From QAMH01 sp964435565 (GTDB lineage: Bacteria > Actinomycetota > Coriobacteriia > Coriobacteriales > QAMH01): a DNA stretch of 62,255 bases. Below the pieces are notes generated by a model. It saw only the letters and a program-made list of their open reading frames with translations, did not search any database and was not told where the DNA came from. A program made the translations under genes and the position numbers. Below are positions 27,170-36,616 of this stretch, piece by piece. Every line of letters begins with the position of its first letter. Position 1 is the stretch's first letter. Location: the NCBI GenBank assembly GCA_964435565.1, contig CAYSZR010000003.1:1-62255 (forward strand), read 5' to 3'.

Positions 27170-27913
27170 CTACCATGAAAAAACCTCGCTCACCGGATCG
27201 GTGATAAGAAGGTCCGCCTGCGCATCGCGCGGCGTTGGAGACAGGTTGATAAGGNNNNNNNNNNNNNNNNNNNNNNNNNNNNNNNNNNNNNNNNNNNNNN
27301 NNNNAAAACCGGCTGCGGGCCATACCGCAAGCGATGTACCTGCAATTATAAGGAGCTGCGCTTTTGATAGTGCCTTGACCGCCTTGCGCATGACCTCTTC
27401 ATCGAGCGGCTCTTCATACAAGACTACATCGGGTTTGATGATGCCGCCGCACGCGCAACGAGCAATCATATCTTCAGATTCCATCAGTGCATCAAGTCCG
27501 TAAAACCTGCCACAGTCCATACAATAATTGCGCAATACAGACCCATGCAGTTCAAGAACGTTTCTAGAGCCAGCTTTCTGGTGCAAGCCGTCAATATTCT
27601 GAGTAATAAGTGCTGCAAGCTTGCCTTGCTCTTCGAGTTGGGCAAGTTTGCGATGGGTCTGATTAGGCTGTGCATCCTGAAAAATCATTCGACTCTTATA
27701 GAAACGATAGAACTCATAAGGATTCGTGTCGAAGAAGCTTCGGGAAATGATCGTTTCGGGGCGATAGTTCCACTCCTGATTATAAAGGCCATCGGTACTG
27801 CGGAAATCGGGGATGCCCGATTCTGTCGAGACGCCAGCGCCACCAAAGAACACCGTGTTATCACTTTGTTCGATAAGCTCTTTGAGTTTTACCTGTTTAT
27901 CAACATCGACCAT
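27170..27913 (-). CDS. cobB: NAD-dependent protein deacylase (sirtuin), with assembly gap
   Basis: This class III (Sir2) deacylase of about 240 residues uses NAD+ to remove acyl groups from lysine. It shows GGAGVSTESGIPDFRS (NAD-binding loop), QNIDGLHQKAGS, the catalytic His in ELHG, and a zinc site made of CMDC and CAC. GTSLAVWPAAGF precedes a 50-base N-run (27255-27304), after which LINLSPTPRDAQADLLI resumes in the same frame. Sirtuins usually have about ten residues there, so the gap is probably too long. The short zinc segment and the IPDFRS motif suit the bacterial CobB type. It sits between a phosphatase gene and addB in one leftward unit. Confidence 0.92.
   Translation of the reverse strand: MVDVDKQVKLKELIEQSDNTVFFGGAGVSTESGIPDFRSTDGLYNQEWNYRPETIISRSFFDTNPYEFYRFYKSRMIFQDAQPNQTHRKLAQLEEQGKLAALITQNIDGLHQKAGSRNVLELHGSVLRNYCMDCGRFYGLDALMESEDMIARCACGGIIKPDVVLYEEPLDEEVMRKAVKALSKAQLLIIAGTSLAVWPAAGFXXXXXXXXXXXXXXXXXLINLSPTPRDAQADLLITDPVSEVFSW
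27255..27304. other. Assembly gap, 50 N
   Basis: This run of N inside cobB keeps the reading frame on both sides. Comparison with sirtuin lengths suggests about 30 missing bases. Confidence 0.9.
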
Positions 27914-27919
27914 ATGGAA

Positions 27920-28576
27920 CTACCCGATTTCATCAAGTATGGAAATCAACTCGAGCGGACGATCGATAATATAGTCTGCGGATTCTGCTTCGAGCACTTC
28001 GCGCGATCTGAAGCCCCACGTACAGCCAACGCTTACGCAACCGGTGTTCTTGCCCGTCTGCACATCAGGCTGGGAATCGCCAATAAACAGTGAATCCTCG
28101 ACAGTAGTCCGCAGCGCTTCTATCGCACTGAGTGCCATGGTTGGATCCGGCTTAGGCGGAATCTGATCCGTGCGACCAACGGCAAGCGAAATATATTCCC
28201 CGAACCACAGCTTGCGCAGCGCCTCTGTCTCTGGTTGAACCTTATTGCTAACGACCGCCATCTTAATGCCGCGCTTCTTAAGAACGGCGAGCAAATCCAG
28301 GATGCCGGGATATGGCCTGGTGTTATCGTTGCAATGCTTCGAATAATAGTTGGAAAAATCCTCGAATACTCTCTGGAATTGTGCTGAGTCCGTCTCAAAC
28401 GCGTGTTTAGTAATCATTTCCGTCAAAACGACAGAGCCATAGCCCGCTGCCAAACGAGCTTCGTCTCTTGTAATCAACGCAAGACCAGAACGGTCAAGCG
28501 CATAATTTATGCTTGCATGCAGGTCGTCAATTGTATCGAGCAGCGTGCCATCCATGTCAAAGAGTACGGTATCCAC
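27920..28576 (-). CDS. HAD-family phosphatase, phosphoglycolate phosphatase-like
   Basis: This 218-residue HAD hydrolase has the nucleophile motif FDMDGTLLDT at residues 6-15 (Asp7 and Asp9), motif II AVVSNK in the middle, and motif IV as IGDSQPDVQTG. A helical cap domain lies between. It resembles Gph-type phosphatases that remove phosphoglycolate, including that left at DNA 3' ends, or other small phosphates; the sequence alone does not separate these. A longer frame goes to 28627, but GTG 28576 directly follows AAAGGTGA at five bases and begins the conserved domain. It lies six bases upstream of the sirtuin gene and heads the unit with addB and addA. Confidence 0.88.
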   Translation of the reverse strand: MDTVLFDMDGTLLDTIDDLHASINYALDRSGLALITRDEARLAAGYGSVVLTEMITKHAFETDSAQFQRVFEDFSNYYSKHCNDNTRPYPGILDLLAVLKKRGIKMAVVSNKVQPETEALRKLWFGEYISLAVGRTDQIPPKPDPTMALSAIEALRTTVEDSLFIGDSQPDVQTGKNTGCVSVGCTWGFRSREVLEAESADYIIDRPLELISILDEIG

Positions 28577-28589
28577 AGGTTCACCTTTC

Positions 28590-28608
28590 GAATCGTCTAA
28601 AACGATTC
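28590..28608. promoter_or_regulatory. 7-bp inverted repeat at the phosphatase promoter
   Basis: GAATCGT (28590-28596) and ACGATTC (28602-28608) with a 5-base spacer overlap a minus-strand -10-like TAGAAT (28605-28610), just before the phosphatase ribosome-binding site. It could be an operator for the phosphatase-sirtuin-addBA unit. Confidence 0.45.
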
Positions 28609-28654
28609 TACCGCACCCCTGCGACATGATTTATGGCAAGCGCCACCCGATCGA

Positions 28655-28685
28655 TTTGCAATCAAGGGTAGCCTTTGATTGCAAA
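28655..28685. repeat. 11-bp perfect inverted repeat
   Basis: TTTGCAATCAA (28655-28665) and TTGATTGCAAA (28675-28685) are separated by nine bases. It sits between the surface-protein terminator and the phosphatase promoter. There is no T-run, so an operator or second transcription stop are both possible. Confidence 0.5.
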
Positions 28686-28702
28686 AAGGATTGGCGGAAA
28701 CT

Positions 28703-28737
28703 GCCGTGCGGCCGGTAGTCATCACTAGCCGCACGGC
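28703..28737 (-). terminator. Hairpin ending the surface-protein transcript
   Basis: GCCGTGCGGC and GCCGCACGGC form 10-bp perfect arms, with an inner TAGT/ACTA pairing, six bases past the last codon of the wall-repeat reading frame. The following U-content on the minus strand is modest, so it may be Rho-assisted. Confidence 0.6.
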
Positions 28738-28743
28738 CTTCCT

Positions 28744-29175
28744 TTATATCCCGTACCAGCCGATGCCTTCATAGCTCCAGCCCAAACCAACAAGCCAGTC
28801 ATTTTCTGCCTTGTTCGTCGTGTAATTGTGATTATTCGCAAATGCGTTGGGGTTGTACTGGCGATAAAGTGCGACCCCCTGCGCATCATCCGAGTACCAG
28901 CCGATGCTCTCGTAGTTCCATCCCACGCCCACCAACATATCCTTCTCCCCTGCGTTGGTCGTGTAGTGATGTTCGCCGGCATTGGGGTTATACAGGCGGT
29001 AGACTGGCGTGTTGCTATTTGCAGGTGCATTCCAACCAATACCTTCGTAGTTCCACCCCAGATCTACAAGCATGTTTTTTTCAGCGATACTTGCCGTATA
29101 GAAATGCTCGCCGCTATTCGGATTATAGAGACGCTGCATTTCGATACCTTCAGCCTCGGGGGCAGCCTCTATCTT
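28744..29175 (-). pseudogene. Detached cell-wall-binding tail of the surface protein (DUF5648-type repeats)
   Basis: This reading frame is exactly in phase with the giant surface-protein gene, but is cut off by one TAG at 29176-29178. It encodes KIEAAPEAEGIE and then three repeats of about 45 residues, each with RLYNPNSGEHFYT-like, EKxMLVGLGWNYE and GIGW motifs: the DUF5648 repeats that anchor or target Coriobacteriia and clostridial surface proteins. The start after the stop would have to be ATG 29139, which has no ribosome-binding site, so it is probably the lost end of one protein of about 2,550 residues. The alternatives are readthrough, strain variation or a sequencing error. Confidence 0.75.
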
Positions 29176-32100
29176 CTATTCGACAGAGATATCCGTTGTC
29201 GTACCGTCTGCCCACGCCGTATTCGCTTTGTCCTTCAGTGCTATAACGGCCTTATAGGTTCCCGGCGCCTTCGCCTTATCGTTGCTAACCGTCATCGCGC
29301 CACTGTCAAAACCACTAGGTTCGCCAAGTGCAATCTCGCTGCCGGTATAATCGTACGTCGTCTTCTCCCATGTCGGCTTGCCATAGGTTTTTGCAATGAT
29401 GGCGAATGTCCCCGTCGCTGATCCTGTGTAATAGTTGCCTTTTCCCGTGACTTTAACCGTTGCCGTTCCAACGTTTATATGATCACCCTCATACGTCACC
29501 GTATACTCAGCTGGGTCGACCAGCACGCCATTTACCATGACGATAGGGGTCGGAGTAAGCGCACTTCCGCTATAAACTTGATCTCCAACTACCGCGACTT
29601 TGGAATTATTCTGAGTCATCTCAACCTGCCATGCCGGACCATCGTCAGATGCCGGGCGAACACCGCGGGAGCTTCCTGTATATAGGGCAGTGACCGTAAC
29701 GTCAGTATTGGGCATTTCGAACGAGACCGTCTCTGTTGAAGCAAGCGTCAATTCCGCACCTTTGACTTCCCATCCGCTGAAATCAAAACCCGCCTGTGGA
29801 TCGGCCGCCGTCAACGTTACGCGCGACCCCTCGACATAGCGGGTCCCGGCCGTATCAAGAGCAGCCCCTGTCACCCCTGCGTTTTTGGCGCTCAACGTAT
29901 GGGAAACATATACGGGAACCGAATTGGAATACTGTGTTGCCATGGACGTGCCAGCATAGCTTTTCACAGCCGTCGTCACGTTCACTACAGCATTTTTACC
30001 CACCTCGAATGTTCCTGTGGACGACTCGAGCAATACCTTGCTTGTATAGCTCTTGCCAGTCGTGGGGTCGGTCTCGTGATCAAGCGTCGTTATTGATTTG
30101 GGTGCCTGGTCGCCGACAATGAAATTCTCCACCTTGAGCGTTTCCTCATCCATATACCTACTGAACTCAACAAAGACACCTTCCGGCGCTGCATGGATAT
30201 CCTTGATATATGGTGCAGCTGAATTCGTTATCCCGATATTCACTTGCGTCTGCGGAGGCAATACCTTCAGCCAGGTGATGTCGTTTATTGTTTCTTGTTT
30301 ACCCACAAGGCTTTCCGGTAGTTTCTGACTATCATTACCCTCATAGCCGTCTTTACTGACCTCAACCAACCATTTTCCTTCTGGTACAAACCATTCATAG
30401 CGGCCATCTGCATCGGTAGTCAGCGGATTTTGGGCGGGCGTAATCGAATCGTTTCCGGTCTCAATCTTGGTTTTCACGCCATTGACATTCTGGAACAACG
30501 TCACCGTCGCGCCGTCGACGGTATTTGACGGAACGGCTTCGTATACATAACCACTTGGGTCGATTCGCGCGCTGGGCTTATACGTCGTCGATATGTCGGA
30601 CGATGGCATGTGGATACAATCCTCTATGCTCTTATCCACCCCGTTCTTATAGAAGATCTTACGAACCTCGTCGAACAGGATGTCGCGTTCGATCTTCACC
30701 GATTCATTAAAGTCCTCTTGAATAGAATCGGCGGCTTTATCTCCAATCTTTGTTGCCATATCTAGTGCCTTAGGCAACTCGTCAACAGCGCTTGAAAGTA
30801 AATCGATCACTGTCCTGCCGATAAGAATATCGCCATTCATCTTCTTGCCTGTGCGAGCGGTATAGTTAAAGGCGGCGATTTTGTCCATAACGGCTGCCTT
30901 CTGATCATCGGGGAGATTTTTATAGCATGGCGTATTCAAAAGCGTCTCTGCTTGCTTGATCCACGAATCGTAATTGGTGACGCGCTCGATGAAATCTTTA
31001 TCTCCACGCAAATCGGCCAGGCAAAGCTTCCAACCGTCCTCAAACGTATCCCATCTAGTCGCAAATGCCGTTTGGCGTAGGCCGTTTATAAATGCTCCAT
31101 CCTTCTTTGGATCATATACCCAATTGTCTTTCGATTGCGCGCTCAAAGCATCCTGATCGGATTCCGCGGCCTGAACGCCCAATGGTTCCGTCGTGCCAGG
31201 AAGCCGAGCTTCAGTTGCCGAATTCAACGACACGGTTTCATAATACGACGGAGTCTCACTGCCACTTTCCGGCGGCATTATGACAAGCTGCATCACAAAA
31301 GCGGAATCTGCCTTTCCATTACCATCTGCATCGCTTTCCTCGTAGAAACTCCAGACCGTATAAACCGTGTCCTCTCCAGATTTGACATCAGCTTTCTTGA
31401 GCGACGCCTGTTCGGAACGCCCCTTAGCATATGCAAGGTCAGCCTCGAATACCTCTTTCGCCACCGGCCTGGCACCAGCAACAAAATGACAGGTATCTTC
31501 CGNNNNNNNNNNGAGGGGCTGCTTTTGACTGGCTCGAATCTGATTTACCAGATCAGGGCCACTTAATTTTGCTTGATCGGCCGTCGGCTGCGTGAATGCC
31601 AGGCCCTGGTCCTCAAGAGCACGGGCCTGTGTATCCTTATCAACGGCGGCCGTTTGTGATGCCAGCGAGGCGTTGAGTTCAGCAACATCCACATAGCTCG
31701 TCGCATATCCCTCTGAATCCTTTGTGACAACAGGGTCATCTTTGCTCTGATACATAACCGCTATATTTGAGATGGGGCTGTAAACTTTAAAACTGTCAGA
31801 TTGGAAAATCGTTGTATTTGATGCGCTCTGTCGTGCGTCGTAATACTTCACCTCGCCATTAATCAACTGAACGGCGAAAATAACCGGAGCAGAGAGACCG
31901 TTCGGGCTATATTCGGTCCTAAGAGCGTCTGGATTCGCAATCTCAGACTCGAGCATGACATTCATGCCGACACTCGCATGGGAAGGCTTCCAGGTATAGG
32001 ATGCCCGCGCGTCATAATAGCTGCCGTCCAGATACATACCAGTGCGCTGCAAAGCCGCGCCCGTACTGTTGTAAATCACGTCTGTTGTCGCAGAAACCAC

Positions 32101-35100
32101 ACCAGAGCTTTTTGCACAGAGGGTATGAACCGAGGCGTTGTTTCCAGGGCTCGCAAGCCCGACCGTTGTACTCCAATTCCCCTTTGCATCAGCAGTAACA
32201 GTGCCAATCACACTCGTGTCGTCACAGATACATACGCTTTTACCGCTCGGCGCAGTACCAGAAACCGTAATGCCAGCAGTGGAAGTCCGCAAAGGTGCCT
32301 GAATGGTTGCGCCTGGGCGCGATATCGTTGCGGAACCAACAAGCTGTCCCTCTTGCTCATTGACTCGCGCAAGAACCGTAAGGGGGCAATCGGCATCGCC
32401 ATTGGGTTGGCAATACAACGTAAAATCTATTGGCAGACCGATCGACGTATCAAAGTCGATGTACTGCAATCCAGCGGCATCTATATTGACAGGGAAAGAC
32501 TCCGTCTGCCCGTCGCCGTTCGAATCGATGCTGATGTAGTTCACGAATAAAGTACAGTGAGCGGTAGAACCGTTGCGCGTGTCAAAAGTGATTCTGTTTG
32601 TCGTCGCTTCTTCCACATCTGCGTCCGCTTCAAGATGACAGGGAATCGCGATGAGGTCGCTGTCGTTTGCCCTGTTTTCCGGAGCGGAAGTCGTGGAATT
32701 AGGCTGAGTGATATAGAGCGCGTTATCGGAAGAGGCGGCTTTAAGCCTGACCGTGCTCTCGATCATCGTACCCTTGCTCTTGACAAGTGTCACGGTACTG
32801 CGCTCGATAGACGCATCGACCTGATCCAAACTCTGCTGGGCAACATAGCCCGAAGGCGCATAGACCACCGTATATGTACCACCAGTATTTTCAGGACAAG
32901 CAAGCGAGACAGCCTGCGCAGCCCCCGAGACCATGGCGCTGCCCTCACTTGCGCCTATATAAGAGCCATCCGCTTTGTACCACTGCGCAACATGCGGACC
33001 GACCGCCTTGTTCACATCAGCTTGCAACGTGACCCTGACACCGGCGCGGGGGGTGATCTTGAAATCTACAGTTGCCGTTCTATTCGAATCAAGCGATGCG
33101 GAAATACTATCAGCCCCAGAAAAAACGAACGCACCAGAGTCGACCGAAAGAGACACGCCAGCTTCTGGCTGAAGCAATTTGGCATCCTCGTTACTCCATA
33201 GATCATAGACGCCCGACCCGATTACCACGTTTCCCTTAAAGGAGTTTGCAAGAGCCGTGTTGGCGACGGTACCGCCGAGTGTGAAGCCCTGAGAAAGGCC
33301 ATTCGCATATTCGCTGGTCACAGTATCATCGTCTGAAATATCCAGCGACCACGTAAGCCCGATCCGCGGCACCGACTGACTGGCCATGGTGAAATCAGGA
33401 AGCAACCCGTCGGCTGTGGGCGTGTCTTTAGACACGCTGTTATCAGATCCCTCTGTAAGCTGATACGAGGCGTATGAAAGCGTATACGTGGTCTGCCCGT
33501 CCACATTGCTTGAATCATAAAGCTGCAACGTGTATCCGCCGTCTTTTCCCGTCAGCGCCGTCGTGCTATAGGTGTAACCATTCTTGAGCGTCTGGCTCGC
33601 CGTGACACGCGCGCCCTGAAGCAGGCTGCCATCATCTCCCGACTCTTTCACCGTTCCATAAAATGAGGATGGTTGTATAACGACAAGACCATCCACGGCA
33701 ATTACGCCCTCTTTATTCAGGGTGCATTTTCCCTTGGAACTATCATTGTTATAGCTGTCAATATCATAAAGTGTCGCACTTGACGTAGCTGCAAGCGTAA
33801 CCTTGTAGTCACCAGCAGCAAAAAAGCCAGGGGCCACCCAAGAGTGAGTGTCGTCGTTTTTAGCTACTGTCGCCTTATAGTCTGACGGCGCGACAACAAG
33901 ATTGCCGGTATCTTTCACCTCGACACCCGTGACATACCAAAAATCAGTGCAGCCTTCGGTCGAAAGCGTAATACTTCCGCTGTTTAGAAAGTCGCTATCA
34001 TATTTGGCGACAGTGGTCCAAGCACCATTTAACATCACTTGGAGCTTTGCGTTTCTATATAACTCGCCAGCGCTGGCATATGCCGCTATCGTACCCGTTG
34101 TTCCCGCTAATTTTCCACTCCAAATTTCCGTATCGCCAGACTCGCTACCCCTAACTGCCATCAAACGTGCGGTGTCAGGCAGCGTTGCTTTTTCAATGAT
34201 GCTTTTAGGCAACTTCACCGACAGCTGTTTAAAATCACCTGAAAGCTTCACACATTCTTTCGTCTCAACCGCACGCTCGTTACCGATTTTCTGACCCGTG
34301 CATATACAGGCAGCCAAATCGATCTTAGCTCCGCTGATCAGTTTTAGATTATTGGATGCAACCGTAAGCATGCTATTGGGCACACGGCATACAACAGTTG
34401 TGTTAGAGACATCAGGGTCTTGAGCGGTTGATATTACCTCGTTTCCCGTTGCGCTCAGCGTGCCCCCGCCGTTGTGAATGCCAATGGTGCATTCCGAATC
34501 AGCAAGCTTCGTGCTGCCAAAGTGCATTCCCCGTACGACTGCGCCTTTCCCAGAAACATATATGTTCGCATTCAGGACGCTGTTCTTTATCGTTGCCGCG
34601 ATGTTGCTGCTGTCCCCAACGAAAGCATCCACTATCTGCCCTGAATCATCGGGGCCTTCGTTTCCCTCGATTGCCATATTGATAATGGCATTGTTGTTCA
34701 TATTCAGCTCGTTTGTGAAAATACCCTGCGTATATCCCTTTGATTTGACAGAGACATTCAGCTCCCCGCCATCAATAGTCAACACTCCGCGATTCGAACT
34801 ATTATATGTACCGCTGCGTATTCCTCCGGTTCCAAGTTCACCTGCTGCCATGCTGTTTGCGACCGTCAGATTCGCCGTACCGTATAGATCGAAATCATGC
34901 AGCACCTGCATGGCATGCAGAGAGGAAACCCCCTTTTCTGCATATTCAGACAGCGTCGCCGCAACGGTAAGGGTCGATCCCTTCTCTATGGTTACGTTCT
35001 CTGAATCGATAGCAGTGTAACTCCCTGCGCCATAGTCCTCAGTCATATTGACAGAAAGGGCGCTCTTATTTTTTAGCTCAAGCGCGCAGGTGCCACTGCT

Positions 35101-36396
35101 AGAATCTCCATGGCAGTAAACAGCCTGAGGATTATCCGTTAAGCTATTGATCTTGTCATCGACACGAGAAACGGTCGCAGTGCTCCCATCAAACAGTATG
35201 CCGCCTGCATACGAGCTTACAATAGAATCGTTCTCGCATCCTTTGACCTCAAACGAAGAACAGTTCCTGACCATAATCCCGTTGCCGTCGATAAGGGTCT
35301 TCTTCGCACCGGTGCCATTTCCATCAAGAGCGGCTATCACAGACGAGGCGCTTGTTGACTGCGAATCGATCTTAACCTTGCAAGTATCAAATGCAATCGA
35401 CCCCGCACGGAGCACAAAATCCTCCGCAGTTTGGACGCTATAGGAGATGTTCGACATGATGACAGCGCAGTTGCTAAGCTCGGACCCGGTCGATGCCGAC
35501 TTTGCATCGATGTTGCCAGTTAGAGTTGCCGTCGAATCTCCAGAGGAACTGGTGATGCATACATCGGCAAGGCTGTCGAGACATATATTTCCCGTGCTCG
35601 TGTCAATAAGTTCGATGGATACAGGTTTTTGGCCTTTGATATCTATTTTTTCAAATTGGGCGTTATTCAGAATGATTTTATTCAGGTCGCAACCTTCATA
35701 TGGGCAATATTGCTCAACGATCGCATTATAGCCACCGGAAATTGTGAGCTCCCGTTTAGCCTGATCGAAGCAGACGCCATTTACTACCTCACTGTGATTA
35801 TCTGCCGTACCAAAGGTATTGATTTCACGTTGCCCCTCGGGTTGTCCGGGGTCGTAATAGAAAACATATGACACGGGAGCCTCTATTCCCTTTTCAGTAT
35901 TTTTAGGAATAGTAACGGTTAATTTATTGCTGGCGGTCACGCTCGTGCGCTGGGGCATAGCGTCAACTTCGCGGTCCTCCGATTCAACCGTGGTGCCGTT
36001 TTGGTTTTGCATAACCACGTAAGCATGAAACGAGCAGGCTGCATCAACATTTGCAGGAACGGCAAGATCGCACGTATATCCATAACCATCCTGATCAACC
36101 GCTGAAATCGGATCAGCGCAGCGCTCAACACGATATGAATGGTCATTGATTGTTTTCTCGTAATACAGATGCACGACGAACTGTTTTGCTGTTGTCGAGG
36201 ATGGCCCTGTAAAGCCAACGGTAAGGGTCTGATCAGTACCTTCTTTGGCTGCGAGGCTGGTGATAGCCACCTGATTTTGCGTCGCCTGCGCCTCGTAGAC
36301 ATGTCCACCCGCAAGGTATGAAAACACAGGAGCAAGTCCTATCATGATTACGGTCGATATGACTATCGAAAGAACCGAGCGAAGCATCGTCTTCAT
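29176..36396 (-). CDS. Giant secreted multidomain surface protein, 2,406 aa
   Basis: It begins with a signal peptide: MKT, a basic residue and a hydrophobic core (LSIVISTVIMIGLAPVF), cleavable near VYEAQA. The ATG at 36396 follows GAAGGGG; the open frame further upstream is ignored. Residues about 200-800 are rich in short repeated strands with Gly/Asn/Ser, resembling a right-handed beta-helix. A carboxypeptidase-regulatory-like beta sandwich follows at about 905-985 (GTVKESGDDGSLLQGARV). A helical region lies at about 1780-1930, then a second such sandwich (about 1950-2040), an SbsA/Ig-like region (FVEFSRYMDEETL), an InlB-B-type repeat at about 2164-2239 (GFDFSGWEV), and two Coriobacteriia Ig-like repeats (about 2272-2406; NVGTATVKVTGKGNYY). 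A 10-N gap falls near residue 1630. The protein ends at an in-frame TAG just before its wall-binding repeats. A role in adhesion is inference. Confidence 0.85.
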   Translation of the reverse strand: MKTMLRSVLSIVISTVIMIGLAPVFSYLAGGHVYEAQATQNQVAITSLAAKEGTDQTLTVGFTGPSSTTAKQFVVHLYYEKTINDHSYRVERCADPISAVDQDGYGYTCDLAVPANVDAACSFHAYVVMQNQNGTTVESEDREVDAMPQRTSVTASNKLTVTIPKNTEKGIEAPVSYVFYYDPGQPEGQREINTFGTADNHSEVVNGVCFDQAKRELTISGGYNAIVEQYCPYEGCDLNKIILNNAQFEKIDIKGQKPVSIELIDTSTGNICLDSLADVCITSSSGDSTATLTGNIDAKSASTGSELSNCAVIMSNISYSVQTAEDFVLRAGSIAFDTCKVKIDSQSTSASSVIAALDGNGTGAKKTLIDGNGIMVRNCSSFEVKGCENDSIVSSYAGGILFDGSTATVSRVDDKINSLTDNPQAVYCHGDSSSGTCALELKNKSALSVNMTEDYGAGSYTAIDSENVTIEKGSTLTVAATLSEYAEKGVSSLHAMQVLHDFDLYGTANLTVANSMAAGELGTGGIRSGTYNSSNRGVLTIDGGELNVSVKSKGYTQGIFTNELNMNNNAIINMAIEGNEGPDDSGQIVDAFVGDSSNIAATIKNSVLNANIYVSGKGAVVRGMHFGSTKLADSECTIGIHNGGGTLSATGNEVISTAQDPDVSNTTVVCRVPNSMLTVASNNLKLISGAKIDLAACICTGQKIGNERAVETKECVKLSGDFKQLSVKLPKSIIEKATLPDTARLMAVRGSESGDTEIWSGKLAGTTGTIAAYASAGELYRNAKLQVMLNGAWTTVAKYDSDFLNSGSITLSTEGCTDFWYVTGVEVKDTGNLVVAPSDYKATVAKNDDTHSWVAPGFFAAGDYKVTLAATSSATLYDIDSYNNDSSKGKCTLNKEGVIAVDGLVVIQPSSFYGTVKESGDDGSLLQGARVTASQTLKNGYTYSTTALTGKDGGYTLQLYDSSNVDGQTTYTLSYASYQLTEGSDNSVSKDTPTADGLLPDFTMASQSVPRIGLTWSLDISDDDTVTSEYANGLSQGFTLGGTVANTALANSFKGNVVIGSGVYDLWSNEDAKLLQPEAGVSLSVDSGAFVFSGADSISASLDSNRTATVDFKITPRAGVRVTLQADVNKAVGPHVAQWYKADGSYIGASEGSAMVSGAAQAVSLACPENTGGTYTVVYAPSGYVAQQSLDQVDASIERSTVTLVKSKGTMIESTVRLKAASSDNALYITQPNSTTSAPENRANDSDLIAIPCHLEADADVEEATTNRITFDTRNGSTAHCTLFVNYISIDSNGDGQTESFPVNIDAAGLQYIDFDTSIGLPIDFTLYCQPNGDADCPLTVLARVNEQEGQLVGSATISRPGATIQAPLRTSTAGITVSGTAPSGKSVCICDDTSVIGTVTADAKGNWSTTVGLASPGNNASVHTLCAKSSGVVSATTDVIYNSTGAALQRTGMYLDGSYYDARASYTWKPSHASVGMNVMLESEIANPDALRTEYSPNGLSAPVIFAVQLINGEVKYYDARQSASNTTIFQSDSFKVYSPISNIAVMYQSKDDPVVTKDSEGYATSYVDVAELNASLASQTAAVDKDTQARALEDQGLAFTQPTADQAKLSGPDLVNQIRASQKQPLXXXXEDTCHFVAGARPVAKEVFEADLAYAKGRSEQASLKKADVKSGEDTVYTVWSFYEESDADGNGKADSAFVMQLVIMPPESGSETPSYYETVSLNSATEARLPGTTEPLGVQAAESDQDALSAQSKDNWVYDPKKDGAFINGLRQTAFATRWDTFEDGWKLCLADLRGDKDFIERVTNYDSWIKQAETLLNTPCYKNLPDDQKAAVMDKIAAFNYTARTGKKMNGDILIGRTVIDLLSSAVDELPKALDMATKIGDKAADSIQEDFNESVKIERDILFDEVRKIFYKNGVDKSIEDCIHMPSSDISTTYKPSARIDPSGYVYEAVPSNTVDGATVTLFQNVNGVKTKIETGNDSITPAQNPLTTDADGRYEWFVPEGKWLVEVSKDGYEGNDSQKLPESLVGKQETINDITWLKVLPPQTQVNIGITNSAAPYIKDIHAAPEGVFVEFSRYMDEETLKVENFIVGDQAPKSITTLDHETDPTTGKSYTSKVLLESSTGTFEVGKNAVVNVTTAVKSYAGTSMATQYSNSVPVYVSHTLSAKNAGVTGAALDTAGTRYVEGSRVTLTAADPQAGFDFSGWEVKGAELTLASTETVSFEMPNTDVTVTALYTGSSRGVRPASDDGPAWQVEMTQNNSKVAVVGDQVYSGSALTPTPIVMVNGVLVDPAEYTVTYEGDHINVGTATVKVTGKGNYYTGSATGTFAIIAKTYGKPTWEKTTYDYTGSEIALGEPSGFDSGAMTVSNDKAKAPGTYKAVIALKDKANTAWADGTTTDISVE
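31503..31512. other. Assembly gap, 10 N
   Basis: Ten N inside the surface-protein gene; the frame is the same on both sides. Confidence 0.9.
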
Positions 36397-36450
36397 GAAG
36401 AGCCCCTTCCCTTGGAACCGCCTAAAACCCCACATTACAATTATGCACGC

Positions 36451-36490
36451 GCATACCTGTACTGATAGTCCAGTTTCGGTACAGGTATGC
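36451..36490. promoter_or_regulatory. Perfect 12-bp inverted repeat in the divergent promoter region
   Basis: GCATACCTGTAC (36451-36462) and its exact complement (36479-36490) enclose a 16-base spacer, in the 220-bp region between the surface-protein gene and the second LuxR regulator gene. It lies about 55 bases before the surface-protein start. It is a strong operator candidate, or a REP-like hairpin. Confidence 0.6.
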
Positions 36491-36574
36491 TTTGACGTGC
36501 TATAACATGCGCGTTTCTTTCGCAAATAGCGACAGAACAACCAGCTGCAATTCTTTTTGCGTCAGCTCATGTTG

Positions 36575-36580
36575 TAGAAT
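36575..36580 (+). promoter_or_regulatory. Candidate -10 box for the second LuxR regulator gene
   Basis: TAGAAT, 37 bases before the start at 36617. The T-rich -35 region (TTCTTT, 18-bp spacing) is weak. Confidence 0.35.
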
Positions 36581-36616
36581 AATTGCCGTTATCTTGGATC
36601 CATAAGGAGGATGTTG

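Noticed and set aside
29176..29178. TAG read as pyrrolysine or a recoded codon
   Set aside because: Other genes here (larB, acpP, rplQ, DUF47) end in TAG as an ordinary stop, and Trp is expected at this place, so recoding is not supported.
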